Shown one piece after another: positions 16,453 through 25,355 of a stretch of DNA of 64,000 bases (position 1 is the stretch's first letter; every line of letters starts with the position of its first letter). The stretch is taken from NCBI RefSeq assembly GCF_037201805.1, contig NZ_CP147404.1, positions 720,501-784,500 of the forward strand. Reading direction: 5' to 3'. A program made the position numbers and the translations under genes. Source of the stretch: Bacillus sp. FJAT-52991. Its GTDB lineage: Bacteria; Bacillota; Bacilli; Bacillales; Domibacillaceae. The notes under the pieces were generated by a model that saw nothing but the letters and a program-made list of their open reading frames with translations, made no database searches and was not told where the DNA came from.

Positions 16453-17476
16453 AATTTCGGCGTATCTCATTGCTTTTGTTTTTTTTATCACAGCCGTATT
16501 AGCCGGTATCTCGATTGGAACGATGCATATTCCGATTCGGGATATCGTCTTCTTATTATCCCACCATTTTTTTGACACATCGATCAGTGGGATCGATCCA
16601 TCTTTCGATAATGTCGTTTGGAAAATTCGCCTTCCGCGCGTGTTGCTGGCTGGGTTAGTTGGAGCATCCTTGGCAGTGGCTGGTGCAGCGTTTCAAGGGC
16701 TTTTGCGCAATCCGCTAGCTGACCCATATACGTTAGGAGTGTCATCTGGTGCATCAGTGGGTGCTGTCTTAGTGCTCTTTTTTAATATTCAACTTCCTTG
16801 GTTTGAACAGTTCACTTTGCCTATAGTGAGCATCCTTGCAGCAATTGCTACCATTTTTATCGTCTTGCTATTTGCTCAAATGATTGAGAGATCGCTTAAA
16901 GTAGAGACGATCATTCTCACAGGAATTATTTTCAGTTCATTTTTAGGTGCGATGATTTCTTTAATGATCGCGCTTACAGGTGAAGAGTTACGGCAAATTA
17001 TTGGTTGGCTGCTTGGCAGTGTTTCGATGAGAGGCTGGGATTATGTTCAGTTGATTTTCCCGTTTTTCTTGATAGGGACGTTGCTGTTAATAATTCATTC
17101 GGCGGAATTGAATGCGATGACCTTTGGTGAAGAAAAAGCTCAGCATTTAGGTGTTGACGTTCGTAGGAAAAAGCTCGTTATTTTAATCGCTGGTTCGATA
17201 TTAACTGGAGCAGCAGTGGCGGTTTCAGGGACGATTGGCTTTGTCGGTCTTGTTATCCCGCATTTTATTAGACTCGTATGGGGGCCGGACCATCGTCATT
17301 TGCTGCCGTTATCCGTTTTGATTGGTGCTGGTTTTTTAATTTTAACAGATTTAGTCTCACGAACGATTATTTCTCCAACGGAATTGCCGATTGGGGTGAT
17401 TACTTCAATCATTGGCGCGCCGGTATTCGCCATCATTCTACTTCGTAAGCAAAGGAAAGGGAGAGGGACAGCATGA
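16436..17476 (+). CDS. btuC: Cobalamin ABC transporter permease
   Basis: FecCD/BtuC-family permease with about ten hydrophobic segments. Conserved blocks include RLPRVLLAGLVGASLAVAGAAFQGLLRNPLADPYTLGVSSGAS, GWLLGSVSMRGWD and SGTIGFVGLVIPHFIRLVWGPDHR (written here only to show the order). The start is ambiguous. The ATG at 16436 lies within the end of btuF and lacks a clear ribosome site; an AAGGAG just before the btuF stop would fit an ATT at 16454. I give 346 residues from 16436. btuD overlaps its last four bases. Confidence 0.88.
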   Translation: MFLRSKISAYLIAFVFFITAVLAGISIGTMHIPIRDIVFLLSHHFFDTSISGIDPSFDNVVWKIRLPRVLLAGLVGASLAVAGAAFQGLLRNPLADPYTLGVSSGASVGAVLVLFFNIQLPWFEQFTLPIVSILAAIATIFIVLLFAQMIERSLKVETIILTGIIFSSFLGAMISLMIALTGEELRQIIGWLLGSVSMRGWDYVQLIFPFFLIGTLLLIIHSAELNAMTFGEEKAQHLGVDVRRKKLVILIAGSILTGAAVAVSGTIGFVGLVIPHFIRLVWGPDHRHLLPLSVLIGAGFLILTDLVSRTIISPTELPIGVITSIIGAPVFAIILLRKQRKGRGTA

Positions 17477-18942
17477 TAAACGTGGAACAAGTCGCCGGTG
17501 GTTACGGCAATAAAACGATTGTGAATCATCTATCTTTTTCCGTTCAGCAAGGGGAGCTTTTTGGCATATTAGGACCGAATGGCAGTGGCAAAACGACTTT
17601 GATGAAAATGTTGAGCGGCGTGGTGCCGATCCAAGCGGGAGAGGTGATGATTCAAGGCAGAAAGCTAAGGGAGTTTTCGCCAAAAGAATTAGCAAAAGTG
17701 GTTGCTGTACTGCCGCAGGATACGTCTTTGCCCTTTGCTTATACCGTAAAAGAAACGGTTTCTCTCGGTCGTTATGCTCATCAAAGTGGACTATTCCCAG
17801 TGTGGAAGCGAGAAGATGAAGAGGCCGTGCAGCGAGCGATGGAAGGAACAGGAACGGATCGCTTTGCTGATAAATCTTTAGATGCGCTATCTGGCGGCGA
17901 ACGGCAACGGGTGTATTTAGCGCAGGCGCTGGCTCAAGAACCAGAAATTTTGCTGCTGGATGAACCGACGAATCATCTCGATCTTTCGTTTCAAAAAGAG
18001 CTGCTCGATTTATTAAAAAAGATGACGAGAGAAACGGATTTAACGGTTATTTCCATTTTTCATGATTTGAACTTAGCCTCACTTTATTGTGATCGCTTGC
18101 TGCTGATGGAAAATGGTCACATTCATGGGCTCGGGATGCCGAGTGAAGTTTTAAAGGAAGAACATATTCAGTCTGTTTATGAAATGGATGTTCAAAAGCG
18201 ACCGCATCCAGAAGTGCCTAAACCGCAAATGAGCATTCTTCCTGTCAAGATTGAGGAAGACGAAGCGCCAATTGCAATTGACGACTCGCTTATCCGGCAA
18301 AATGAAGCCTTCATCGCACTTGATTCCCCCATTTTATTGAAAACTTTGTCAGCGGGGGTGATTGGAGCTGGTTGGGGCTGGCATCGAAGTTTCGTCAATC
18401 GTCATGTGGATAAAGACTATAATAATGATCATTTTAAAGAAGAAATGAAGCAATTTCTCGAAGCTCATCATTTTGATGTGAATGAAACGATTGGCATGAT
18501 GACAGCGGTTGATCTTCAATACGCAGCCTATCAGTTGGTCGAACAAGATGGGATGTCTGTTTTGGCTGTGGTGACAGCTGGTGTTGGCAATGCAGTGGAT
18601 GTATCACGAGCGATGGAACATGAACAAATGATGCAACCGGGAACGATTAATATATGGGTGTTTGCGAATGCCCATCTCTCGGAAGAGGCATTTGTGCAAG
18701 CGATTATGACCGCCACCGAAGCGAAAGTGAAAGCGTTGTTTGATCGAGAAGTTACCGACCCACTGACTGGTACATTTGCGACAGGAACATCAACAGATAG
18801 CATTTTAATCGCTGCGACCCAGCGAGGAACGAAGCAAGAGTTTGCTGGGACGATCACGTCACTTGGCAAGGCGATTGGCAAAGCGGTGTATGAGAGTACG
18901 ATTCAAGCACTTGAGAGTAACCGGGGCAGGGAGGCATTCTAA
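17473..18942 (+). CDS. btuD: Cobalamin ABC transporter ATPase fused to CbiZ amidohydrolase
   Basis: 489 residues in two parts. Residues 1-~250 are a BtuD ATPase: Walker A GPNGSGKT, signature LSGGERQRV, Walker B ILLLDEPTNHLD, H-loop IFHDLN. After a ~25-residue linker, residues ~275-485 match adenosylcobinamide amidohydrolase CbiZ: GVIGAGWGWHR, VVTAGVGNAVDVSRAM and FATGTSTDSILIAATQRG. CbiZ cuts the aminopropanol side chain from adenosylcobinamide to give adenosylcobyric acid, the substrate of the CbiB encoded next. The same fusion exists in B. subtilis YvrA, so it is a family trait. Import and first salvage step are thus joined in one chain. Confidence 0.9.
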   Translation: MINVEQVAGGYGNKTIVNHLSFSVQQGELFGILGPNGSGKTTLMKMLSGVVPIQAGEVMIQGRKLREFSPKELAKVVAVLPQDTSLPFAYTVKETVSLGRYAHQSGLFPVWKREDEEAVQRAMEGTGTDRFADKSLDALSGGERQRVYLAQALAQEPEILLLDEPTNHLDLSFQKELLDLLKKMTRETDLTVISIFHDLNLASLYCDRLLLMENGHIHGLGMPSEVLKEEHIQSVYEMDVQKRPHPEVPKPQMSILPVKIEEDEAPIAIDDSLIRQNEAFIALDSPILLKTLSAGVIGAGWGWHRSFVNRHVDKDYNNDHFKEEMKQFLEAHHFDVNETIGMMTAVDLQYAAYQLVEQDGMSVLAVVTAGVGNAVDVSRAMEHEQMMQPGTINIWVFANAHLSEEAFVQAIMTATEAKVKALFDREVTDPLTGTFATGTSTDSILIAATQRGTKQEFAGTITSLGKAIGKAVYESTIQALESNRGREAF

Positions 18943-19923
18943 TTGATTTATCATTTATTGTCTATGACACTCGCGTTTATGATCGATCGCCTGATTGGTG
19001 ATCCACCTCATTGGCCTCATCCGGTTCGGTGGATGGGTTCTTTTATCTCCTTTTTAGAAAAGCATTTAAATAAAGGGGAGCAAAGAAGGCAAAAAGGGGT
19101 GCTAATGTTGGTGGCTGTTTTACTGGTTGCTGGAGGCATAAGCTTGTTGCTTATCACGCTTAGTTATTTCATCCACCCTATTGTTGGTGTGATGGTTGAA
19201 GCCATCATTATTTCAACGACGATTGCTTGCCGAAGCTTAAAGGAAGCGGGGGTAAGTGTATATGAACCGCTTCATGCAGGCGATATGCCAGAAGCTCGTT
19301 TGAAGCTATCGTATATTGTTGGTCGTGATACAGATCAACTCAATGAAGCAGATATTACACGCGGAGCGATTGAAACGGTGGCTGAAAACACAAGCGATGG
19401 TGTGACGGCTCCGCTTTTTTGGGCCCTTCTTTTTGGCGGTGTTGGGGCGATGATGTACCGAGCGATTAACACTTGTGATTCGATGGTCGGCTATCAAAAT
19501 GATCGTTACGGAGAATTTGGCTGGGCTTCGGCAAAGCTTGATGATGTTGTCAATTGGCTTCCTGCTCGCCTCACTAGCTGGCTGATGGTATGGTCCTATC
19601 CAGAAGGTGACTATTCGAAAAAGCAAGTGTGGTCCATCGTTCGCCGCGATGCCAAAAAGCATCCAAGCCCAAATAGTGGCTGGTGTGAAGCTGCAGTGGC
19701 AGCCCAGTTAGGAATTGAGCTTGGCGGCCTCAATACATATAAAGGGCTCGTCTCTCATCGGGCCAAAATGGGTGATTCGCTAAAGGAAAAAAAGGCGGCT
19801 GATATTTTACTCGCCAACAAAATTATGCAGCGGTCATCGCTATTATTTTTACTCGCATTGTGGATAGGAGGTCTGCTTTATGAACTTGCCCGCTCATGGG
19901 GCGAATCCGGCTCATTTATATGA
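18943..19923 (+). CDS. cbiB: Adenosylcobinamide-phosphate synthase
   Basis: Membrane enzyme that attaches (R)-1-amino-2-propanol phosphate to adenosylcobyric acid. Start TTG at 18943, directly after the btuD stop, with GGGAGG 10 bases upstream; 326 residues. Family marks: FMIDRLIGDPPHWPHPVRWMG at the N-terminus, RGAIETVAENTSDGVTAPLFW and YRAINTCDSMVGYQNDRYGEFGW, plus about five hydrophobic segments. It overlaps cobD by 44 bases. CobD makes the aminopropanol-phosphate donor that this enzyme uses. Confidence 0.9.
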   Translation: MIYHLLSMTLAFMIDRLIGDPPHWPHPVRWMGSFISFLEKHLNKGEQRRQKGVLMLVAVLLVAGGISLLLITLSYFIHPIVGVMVEAIIISTTIACRSLKEAGVSVYEPLHAGDMPEARLKLSYIVGRDTDQLNEADITRGAIETVAENTSDGVTAPLFWALLFGGVGAMMYRAINTCDSMVGYQNDRYGEFGWASAKLDDVVNWLPARLTSWLMVWSYPEGDYSKKQVWSIVRRDAKKHPSPNSGWCEAAVAAQLGIELGGLNTYKGLVSHRAKMGDSLKEKKAADILLANKIMQRSSLLFLLALWIGGLLYELARSWGESGSFI

Positions 19924-20938
19924 AAAAATAAATCTAGCTCAACCAGCACAAATCTTTGACTTTAGCGTGAATACGAATCCGTACGGGTCTCCTCCTTCTT
20001 TAAAGGAAAAGTGGAACGAGTGGTTTGGAGCTGTTTCTGATTATCCCGATCCAGAAGGACGGTCTTTGACGCAGCTGCTTGCACGGCAAAATGATGTAAT
20101 GCCTGATCAAGTGCTACTTGGAAACGGAGCGGCTGAAGTGATTCAATTTCTCGGACAATTGATCCAAGGTAAGCGTGTCGTCATTGTGCAGCCCGCTTTT
20201 TCCGAATATGAAACGGCTTGTCGAGCGTATGGATGTGAGGTGGACTTTGTTTCGATCGATGAAGGGGTGGAGAGCATCGTCGAAGTAGCTAAAGAAGCGG
20301 CTGCTCTCTTTATTTGCACACCGAATAATCCGACGGGGCTTCTGTTTCAGTCGGACGATCTGCTACACATCCTTGATCAATTGCAAGGAAGCTCATGCTT
20401 AGTGATTATCGATGAAGCGTTTTATGATTTCGCTGGTTCGTTTACATACGCTACTTATTTATCAAACTATCCACAGCTTGTGATTTTGCGGTCATTAACG
20501 AAAATGTATGCTATTGCTGGGTTGCGAATCGGCTATGCTCTCGCTTCCGAAACAATTATTAAGCGTCTCGCTCGTTTTCGTCCACAATGGAATGTCAATG
20601 CACTTGCCTTACTTGCGGCCGAAACGGCTTTACTAGATTCCACCTTTGTGCAAACGTCACGTCAATGGATTCAAGAAGAACGTGAGCAGATGTTTGAATT
20701 TTTAGAAAAAACAGGGTTTCACTTTACGCGATCGTCAGTGAACTTCTATTTGCTCCGTGATCCGAACTTATCTGATCAACGGCCTTTGCTTGAGTTTTTA
20801 CTGAAAAAAGGCTTCGTTCTCCGCCATACATACAATTATCCGACGTTAAACGGTCGATGGCTTCGTGCGGCCGTGAAAACGAAGGAGGAAAATGATCAAT
20901 TGAAAGAGGCGTTACTGGCATGGAAACAGCACAATTAA
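19880..20938 (+). CDS. cobD: L-threonine-O-3-phosphate decarboxylase
   Basis: PLP enzyme of the aminotransferase class I fold that makes (R)-1-amino-2-propanol phosphate for CbiB. The 352 residues show HGANPAHLYE at the N-terminus, FSVNTNPYGSP, LGNGAAEVI, CTPNNPTGLL, VIIDEAFYDF and PLP lysine K208 in LRSLTKMYAIAGLRIGY. Histidinol-phosphate aminotransferase is the close relative; the HGAN start and position in the cobalamin operon decide. AGGAGG precedes the ATG within cbiB. Confidence 0.88.
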   Translation: MNLPAHGANPAHLYEKINLAQPAQIFDFSVNTNPYGSPPSLKEKWNEWFGAVSDYPDPEGRSLTQLLARQNDVMPDQVLLGNGAAEVIQFLGQLIQGKRVVIVQPAFSEYETACRAYGCEVDFVSIDEGVESIVEVAKEAAALFICTPNNPTGLLFQSDDLLHILDQLQGSSCLVIIDEAFYDFAGSFTYATYLSNYPQLVILRSLTKMYAIAGLRIGYALASETIIKRLARFRPQWNVNALALLAAETALLDSTFVQTSRQWIQEEREQMFEFLEKTGFHFTRSSVNFYLLRDPNLSDQRPLLEFLLKKGFVLRHTYNYPTLNGRWLRAAVKTKEENDQLKEALLAWKQHN

Positions 20939-21504
20939 CGATTATTCTTGGCGGTGTGAGGAGCGGGAAAAGCCGTTTGGCGGAAGAAAAAGCAGTAGCA
21001 GAAGCGAAAAAGCGTGGTGGAGGGCTTCATTATATTGCCTGTGGAAAAGTAACGGATGGAGAAATGGCCGAGCGAGTCAGGCTCCATCAACAACAGCGGC
21101 AACAATCCACCGTCACATGGACAACGTGGGAACAACCGACTCAATTAGAGCAACTCGCTAATCAGTTTACGAAACAAGATGTGATTTTACTCGATTGTTT
21201 AACGACATTAGTAACAAATGAATGGTTTTTAGCTAGTGAGGATGAAAGCGAATGGAAGCAACCGCTGTTTCATGCGGAGATCAAACAGCGAGTGATCACA
21301 GAGGTTAACCGTCTTCGGCAAGCGGCCGCCGCTGTGATTATCGTGTCCAATGAACTTGCCTTTGAGCCGCTTTCGTCTCCGCTTGTGTTCTATTATGCGA
21401 AAACATTAGGTGAACTACATCAATATTTTGTGTCAGAGGCGGATGAAGCTGTGCTTGTTGAGCATGGGCTGCCGCTTATACAGAAAGGAGGGGAAGCGAG
21501 ATGA
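20920..21504 (+). CDS. cobU: Adenosylcobinamide kinase/guanylyltransferase
   Basis: Phosphorylates adenosylcobinamide and activates it with GTP to adenosylcobinamide-GDP. The 194 residues have an intact P-loop GGVRSGKS at 11-18, then YIACGKVTDGEMAERVRLHQQQR with the histidine region used as guanylyl acceptor in CobU, Walker-B-like VILLDCLTTLVTNEW and IVSNELAFEPLSSP. The C-terminal third departs from the usual GIVPxNxLARxFRDxxG block. That block is instead visible in the second CobU-like gene at 24327-24755, so the two may divide the role. Confidence 0.85.
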   Translation: METAQLTIILGGVRSGKSRLAEEKAVAEAKKRGGGLHYIACGKVTDGEMAERVRLHQQQRQQSTVTWTTWEQPTQLEQLANQFTKQDVILLDCLTTLVTNEWFLASEDESEWKQPLFHAEIKQRVITEVNRLRQAAAAVIIVSNELAFEPLSSPLVFYYAKTLGELHQYFVSEADEAVLVEHGLPLIQKGGEAR

Positions 21505-22994
21505 AAGGTGTGATGCTTCAAGGAACGGCCTCAGATGTCGGAAAAAGCTTAGTGGCAACGGCCCTGTGCCGCTTGCTTTGGCAAAAAGGGCTCAAACCGA
21601 TTCCGTTTAAATCACAAAACGTCTCGAATAATTCGTATGTCACCGCTTCCGGAAAAGAAATTGGCCGTGCACAAGGCTTGCAAGCGGAAGCCTGTCAATT
21701 AGAAGCGATCCCGGCGATGAATCCCATTTTATTAAAGCCATCCGGTTCCGGTCGTTCTGAAATTGTGCTGCGTGGGGAACGACAAAGCACGATTTCTGGG
21801 ATGGCATACCGAGAAGCCTATTATGAAACCGCCTTGCAAGTGATTGAGGAATCATTTTATGAATTAACCGACCTCGCTGATTTTCTTGTCATCGAAGGAG
21901 CGGGCAGTCCAGTTGAAATGAACTTAAAGAAAAAAGAAGTCGTCAATATGAAGGTCGCAGAAATGGCCGATGTACCGGTCATTTTAATTGCGGACATTCA
22001 TCGTGGAGGACTATTTGCAAGCGTCATCGGAACGTTAGAGCTGTTTGAACCACATGAGCGGGAACGAGTGAAAGGGATCATCATCAATAAATTTTATGGC
22101 GATCCAGCTTTGTTCGCAGATGGGAAGCAATGGCTTGAGGAACGAACGGGACTTCCGGTACTAGCCGTTTTACCATATTTGCCGAATCATCGGCTTGAAG
22201 GGGAAGATTCGCTGTCGCTCAGCGCTCGCTTCTCTTCACAAACGAAGAAAGCTTTAGACATCGTCGCCATCAAGCTACCCTACTTATCGAATTACAGTGA
22301 TATGGAACCTTTTTTACTAGAAAAAGATACGACCGTTCGCTGGGTGGACTCAGTAGAAGCATTCGGTCAGCCAGACGCCGTTGTGCTCCCTGGCACGAAA
22401 AGCACATTACATGATTTACAGTTTTTAAAAACAAGTAGATTAGCCGATCGAATCGTTCAGTTTGCAAAAGAAGGAGGAACCGTAGCTGGTTTATGCGGCG
22501 GCTATCAAATTCTTTGTGAACAATTAATCGACCCGGATGGCCATGACTCCGGCGTAAGTGGACATTCAGAAATAGGACTTAGTTTAATTCCGGGAAAAAC
22601 CACTTTTTTTAACGAAAAAACAACGGTACGTATTCATGGGAAAGTGGCACAGTTTCCAGCAATTGATTTGAGCGGGTATGAAATTCATATCGGACAAACG
22701 GTGATTGAAGAGCCATCCCCATTTGTGATTCGAGAGGATGGGAGTGAAGAGGGCTATTGCTCCGCGGATGGTCGAGTCATCGGCACGTATATGCATCATT
22801 TATTTCATAACGATGCTTGGCGTTCTGAGTGGTTAAATCGTTTACGAAGCAAAAAAGGACTTCCTCTTTCGCAATTGAATATGATGAAAGAGAAACAGCA
22901 AGCGTATGATGAACTGGCTCAACATTTAGAGAAGTATCTCGATTGGGAGAAATTTATGGCGATTATCGGCGAGGAAGAAAGGGAAATGAAGTAA
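21501..22994 (+). CDS. cobQ: Cobyric acid synthase
   Basis: Glutamine-dependent amidation of adenosylcobyrinic acid a,c-diamide to adenosylcobyric acid. 497 residues. The N-terminal synthetase half has MLQGTASDVGKSLVATALCRL, KPIPFKSQNVSNNS and VIEGAGSPVEMN; the C-terminal glutaminase half has VLPGTKST and the nucleophile Cys in VAGLCGGYQILCEQL. This step belongs to the late de novo pathway rather than salvage. The corrin ring genes (cobI, cbiA and so on) are not in the window, so either they lie elsewhere or the cell imports cobyrinate-level precursors. Confidence 0.9.
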   Translation: MKGVMLQGTASDVGKSLVATALCRLLWQKGLKPIPFKSQNVSNNSYVTASGKEIGRAQGLQAEACQLEAIPAMNPILLKPSGSGRSEIVLRGERQSTISGMAYREAYYETALQVIEESFYELTDLADFLVIEGAGSPVEMNLKKKEVVNMKVAEMADVPVILIADIHRGGLFASVIGTLELFEPHERERVKGIIINKFYGDPALFADGKQWLEERTGLPVLAVLPYLPNHRLEGEDSLSLSARFSSQTKKALDIVAIKLPYLSNYSDMEPFLLEKDTTVRWVDSVEAFGQPDAVVLPGTKSTLHDLQFLKTSRLADRIVQFAKEGGTVAGLCGGYQILCEQLIDPDGHDSGVSGHSEIGLSLIPGKTTFFNEKTTVRIHGKVAQFPAIDLSGYEIHIGQTVIEEPSPFVIREDGSEEGYCSADGRVIGTYMHHLFHNDAWRSEWLNRLRSKKGLPLSQLNMMKEKQQAYDELAQHLEKYLDWEKFMAIIGEEEREMK

Positions 22995-23791
22995 TGAAGT
23001 GGAAAACTTATAGTAATGGATTATTATTAAGCTTTCAATTTTTTACGATTGTCCCGATTCACCGTGAGCTGCCGATGGACGCTGCTCATTTACGGGCGGT
23101 GTTGCGGATGTTTCCATTGTTCGGACTCATTAGAGGACTTCTGTACGGAGGGGTATTTTGGGCACTTATTGAATGGTCGCCATTATCTGACCTTGGGAAC
23201 GCTTTTTTATTGTGGCTGTTGCCGATTATTTGGACAGGAGGCTTGCATTTAGACGGCTGGATTGACACAAGCGATGCCTTTTTCTCGTATCGTGATCGCG
23301 AGCGGCGATTGGAAATTTTAAAGGATTCGAGAGTGGGAGCTTTTGGGGTGCTATCGCTCATTATCTTGCTGGCGGCACGCTTTCTCTTTTTCTATGAAAT
23401 CATCGCATTCGGTAACAGTCAGCTCGCGTTCGTTGTATGCTTGATCCCTTTTTACAGCCAGATGACGATGGGGTTATTATTAAATAGCACTCCCCCAGCG
23501 AAAGAAGAGGGGCTTGCTTATTATTTTCAAAAGGGAAAAGATTCGGCGCTTTTGATTCGTTATAGTGTTTGGCTCATAGTCATTGGAGCGGCTATTGTAT
23601 TGATGAGTCATGCGTTGCTTCCCTTTCTTATATTTACGGCTGTCACAGCTGTATTTTTCAATTTTGTGCGCCGAAGCACGATGAAACATTTTGGTGGCAT
23701 TACCGGGGATTTGCTCGGTGCCAGTCTAGAAGGAGTGGAATCGATATTATGGATGACATTGTGGTTATTGGTCTCTATCGGCATGGGATAA
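22994..23791 (+). CDS. cobS: Adenosylcobinamide-GDP ribazoletransferase
   Basis: Membrane enzyme joining alpha-ribazole(-phosphate) to adenosylcobinamide-GDP. The start ATG at 22994 overlaps the cobQ stop (TAATG), giving 265 residues. Family marks: LLLSFQFFTIVPI near the N-terminus, GGLHLDGWIDTSDAFFS with the acidic metal-binding residues, RDRERRLEILKDSRVGAFG, and GGITGDLLGASLEGVE near the C-terminus; about six hydrophobic segments. It overlaps cobC by 43 bases. Confidence 0.9.
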   Translation: MKWKTYSNGLLLSFQFFTIVPIHRELPMDAAHLRAVLRMFPLFGLIRGLLYGGVFWALIEWSPLSDLGNAFLLWLLPIIWTGGLHLDGWIDTSDAFFSYRDRERRLEILKDSRVGAFGVLSLIILLAARFLFFYEIIAFGNSQLAFVVCLIPFYSQMTMGLLLNSTPPAKEEGLAYYFQKGKDSALLIRYSVWLIVIGAAIVLMSHALLPFLIFTAVTAVFFNFVRRSTMKHFGGITGDLLGASLEGVESILWMTLWLLVSIGMG

Positions 23792-24375
23792 CGACGGACA
23801 ATGAACGAAAGGCATTTAGCGGCTGGACCAACTCTGCCTTAAGTGAACGGGGAATACAAGATTTGCATGCGATTCAGCCGCTTATCCCTGATTATGAAAA
23901 AGTGATTGCTAGCGATCTACAGCGATGTGTCGATACAGCAGGCATCCTTTTTCCGGCGGCGAACGTTGATCTTTGGCCGGAGTTTCGCGAAATGAACTTC
24001 GGAATGTTAGAAGGCAAGCAGCATCAAGAACTTGAACATCTCGAAGAATACGTCACTTGGATGAACGATCCGTTTACAAGCTTTTTGCCGGAGGGAGAGT
24101 ATTTTCATGAGTTTGGCGACCGTATTCGCTCCGCCTGGAACAACTGGCTCGATGTAATGGAGCAAAAGGAAATGAAACGAGGAGCCATTGTCACGCATGG
24201 AGGGGTGATTCGCCATTTACTAACGGAACTTGCTCCAGTGAAAAAGCAGTTTTGGGAGTGGGAAGTAAACAATGGCCGCGGTTTCGAACTGACTGCCTCT
24301 CTTTCTTCATTAAGGAGGGGTGAGCGATGCATCTCATTACAGGCGGTGCCTTCAACGGAAAAAAGCAATGGGTAA
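23749..24375 (+). CDS. cobC: Alpha-ribazole phosphatase, histidine phosphatase family
   Basis: Removes the 5'-phosphate in the last step of nucleotide loop assembly. The start ATG at 23749 sits 13 bases after AAGGAG; 208 residues. The phosphoacceptor is His12 in GLYRHGIT, with ASDLQRCVDTAGIL, FREMNFGMLEGKQHQEL and the second catalytic His in IVTHGGVIRHLL, the histidine phosphatase order. Phosphoglycerate mutase-like proteins share these motifs; the call comes from operon position between cobS and a cobU-like gene. Confidence 0.82.
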   Translation: MDDIVVIGLYRHGITTDNERKAFSGWTNSALSERGIQDLHAIQPLIPDYEKVIASDLQRCVDTAGILFPAANVDLWPEFREMNFGMLEGKQHQELEHLEEYVTWMNDPFTSFLPEGEYFHEFGDRIRSAWNNWLDVMEQKEMKRGAIVTHGGVIRHLLTELAPVKKQFWEWEVNNGRGFELTASLSSLRRGERCISLQAVPSTEKSNG

Positions 24376-24755
24376 TGGAAGCATACGAGTTGGAAAAGAC
24401 TCAGCATCAGTGGGTATCGTGTTATAAAGCGGATCAGCCAGTATGGACAGAAAACATCATGGTATTTGAAGGAATCGAGTGTTATGTAAAGCAGCTCGTT
24501 GAACAAACAGAAGATGCCGAGCTCGCACGAAAACAATGGAAACAAGAGCTACAAGCTTGGCTCGATTGGGAAAAAGCTAATCCTGATGGAAAGCTGCTTT
24601 TAATCGGCTCTGATATTACAAAAGGCATTGTCCCAATGGAGGCATTAGACCGAATGTGGCGTGATGCAGCCGGTTGGTGTTTTCAAGAAGCGGCGAAACA
24701 AGCACAACAAGTAACCGTTATTTGGTATGGCATTCCACAATTTTTGAAAAAATAA
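24327..24755 (+). CDS. CobU-like protein with altered P-loop
   Basis: 142 residues, shorter than CobU. The N-terminus MHLITGGAFNGKKQW keeps a GxxxxGK pattern (residues 6-13 GGAFNGKK) where CobU has GGxRSGKS, so Ser is replaced by Lys. The C-terminal half reads LLIGSDITKGIVPMEALDRMWRDAAGWCFQEAA, which lines up with the conserved GxGIVPxxxLxRxFRDxxGxxxQ block of CobU, and ends with GIPQFLK like CobU's GLPxxLK. It is therefore a shortened CobU paralogue next to cobC. Function unknown: a remnant, a partner for the 20920 CobU, or a dedicated guanylyltransferase. AAGGAGGGG precedes the ATG inside cobC. Confidence 0.65.
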   Translation: MHLITGGAFNGKKQWVMEAYELEKTQHQWVSCYKADQPVWTENIMVFEGIECYVKQLVEQTEDAELARKQWKQELQAWLDWEKANPDGKLLLIGSDITKGIVPMEALDRMWRDAAGWCFQEAAKQAQQVTVIWYGIPQFLKK

Positions 24756-24767
24756 GGAGGAAAAAAG

Positions 24768-25355
24768 ATGAGACTATATACTCGAACTGGGGATAAAGGA
24801 AAAACAAGCATTATTGGCGGACGAGTGGACAAAGATGATTTGCGCGTAGAAGCGTACGGTACGGTTGATGAAACGAACTGCTTCGTCGGTCAAGCGATGA
24901 CAGAGCTTGATCCGGAAATCTTTAAAGACATTTTAGAAGATCTTGAAACGATTCAACACGAACTATTTGATTGCGGTGGCGACTTAGCAACCGTTTCAGG
25001 TGCTAGAGGGTGGAAACTGCAACCAGAAGCCGTTGAAGAACTAGAAAAGAAAATCGACCAATACATTCAAGAAGCACCGGCACTTGAGCGTTTTATTTTA
25101 CCAGGCGGCTCGAAAGCAGCGAGCATCATTCATGTCGCTAGAACCGTGGTGCGCCGGGCTGAGCGGCAAGTCGTGAGTTTAATGAAAGTAGAACAAGATA
25201 TCCATCCAGTCACACTGCAATACTTAAACCGTTTATCGGATTACTTCTTTGCGATCGCTCGCGTGATCAATGCTCGCCTTAGCGTTAAAGACGTGGAATA
25301 TGTAAGAAGTGCGAAAGTATTCCGCGAAGGCAAACGAATGGAGAACAAAGAGTGA
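24768..25355 (+). CDS. pduO: ATP:cob(I)alamin adenosyltransferase, PduO type
   Basis: Adds the 5'-deoxyadenosyl group to cobalamin or cobinamide. The 195 residues carry the PduO signature: MRLYTRTGDKGKTSIIGG with the ATP-binding loop, VEAYGTVDETNCFVG, FILPGGSKAASIIHVARTVVRRAER with catalytic Arg residues, and LNRLSDYFFAIAR. AAGGAGG precedes the ATG. It ends in ATGA-like overlap with cblT (GTG start at 25352). Related to B. subtilis YvqK. Confidence 0.92.
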   Translation: MRLYTRTGDKGKTSIIGGRVDKDDLRVEAYGTVDETNCFVGQAMTELDPEIFKDILEDLETIQHELFDCGGDLATVSGARGWKLQPEAVEELEKKIDQYIQEAPALERFILPGGSKAASIIHVARTVVRRAERQVVSLMKVEQDIHPVTLQYLNRLSDYFFAIARVINARLSVKDVEYVRSAKVFREGKRMENKE

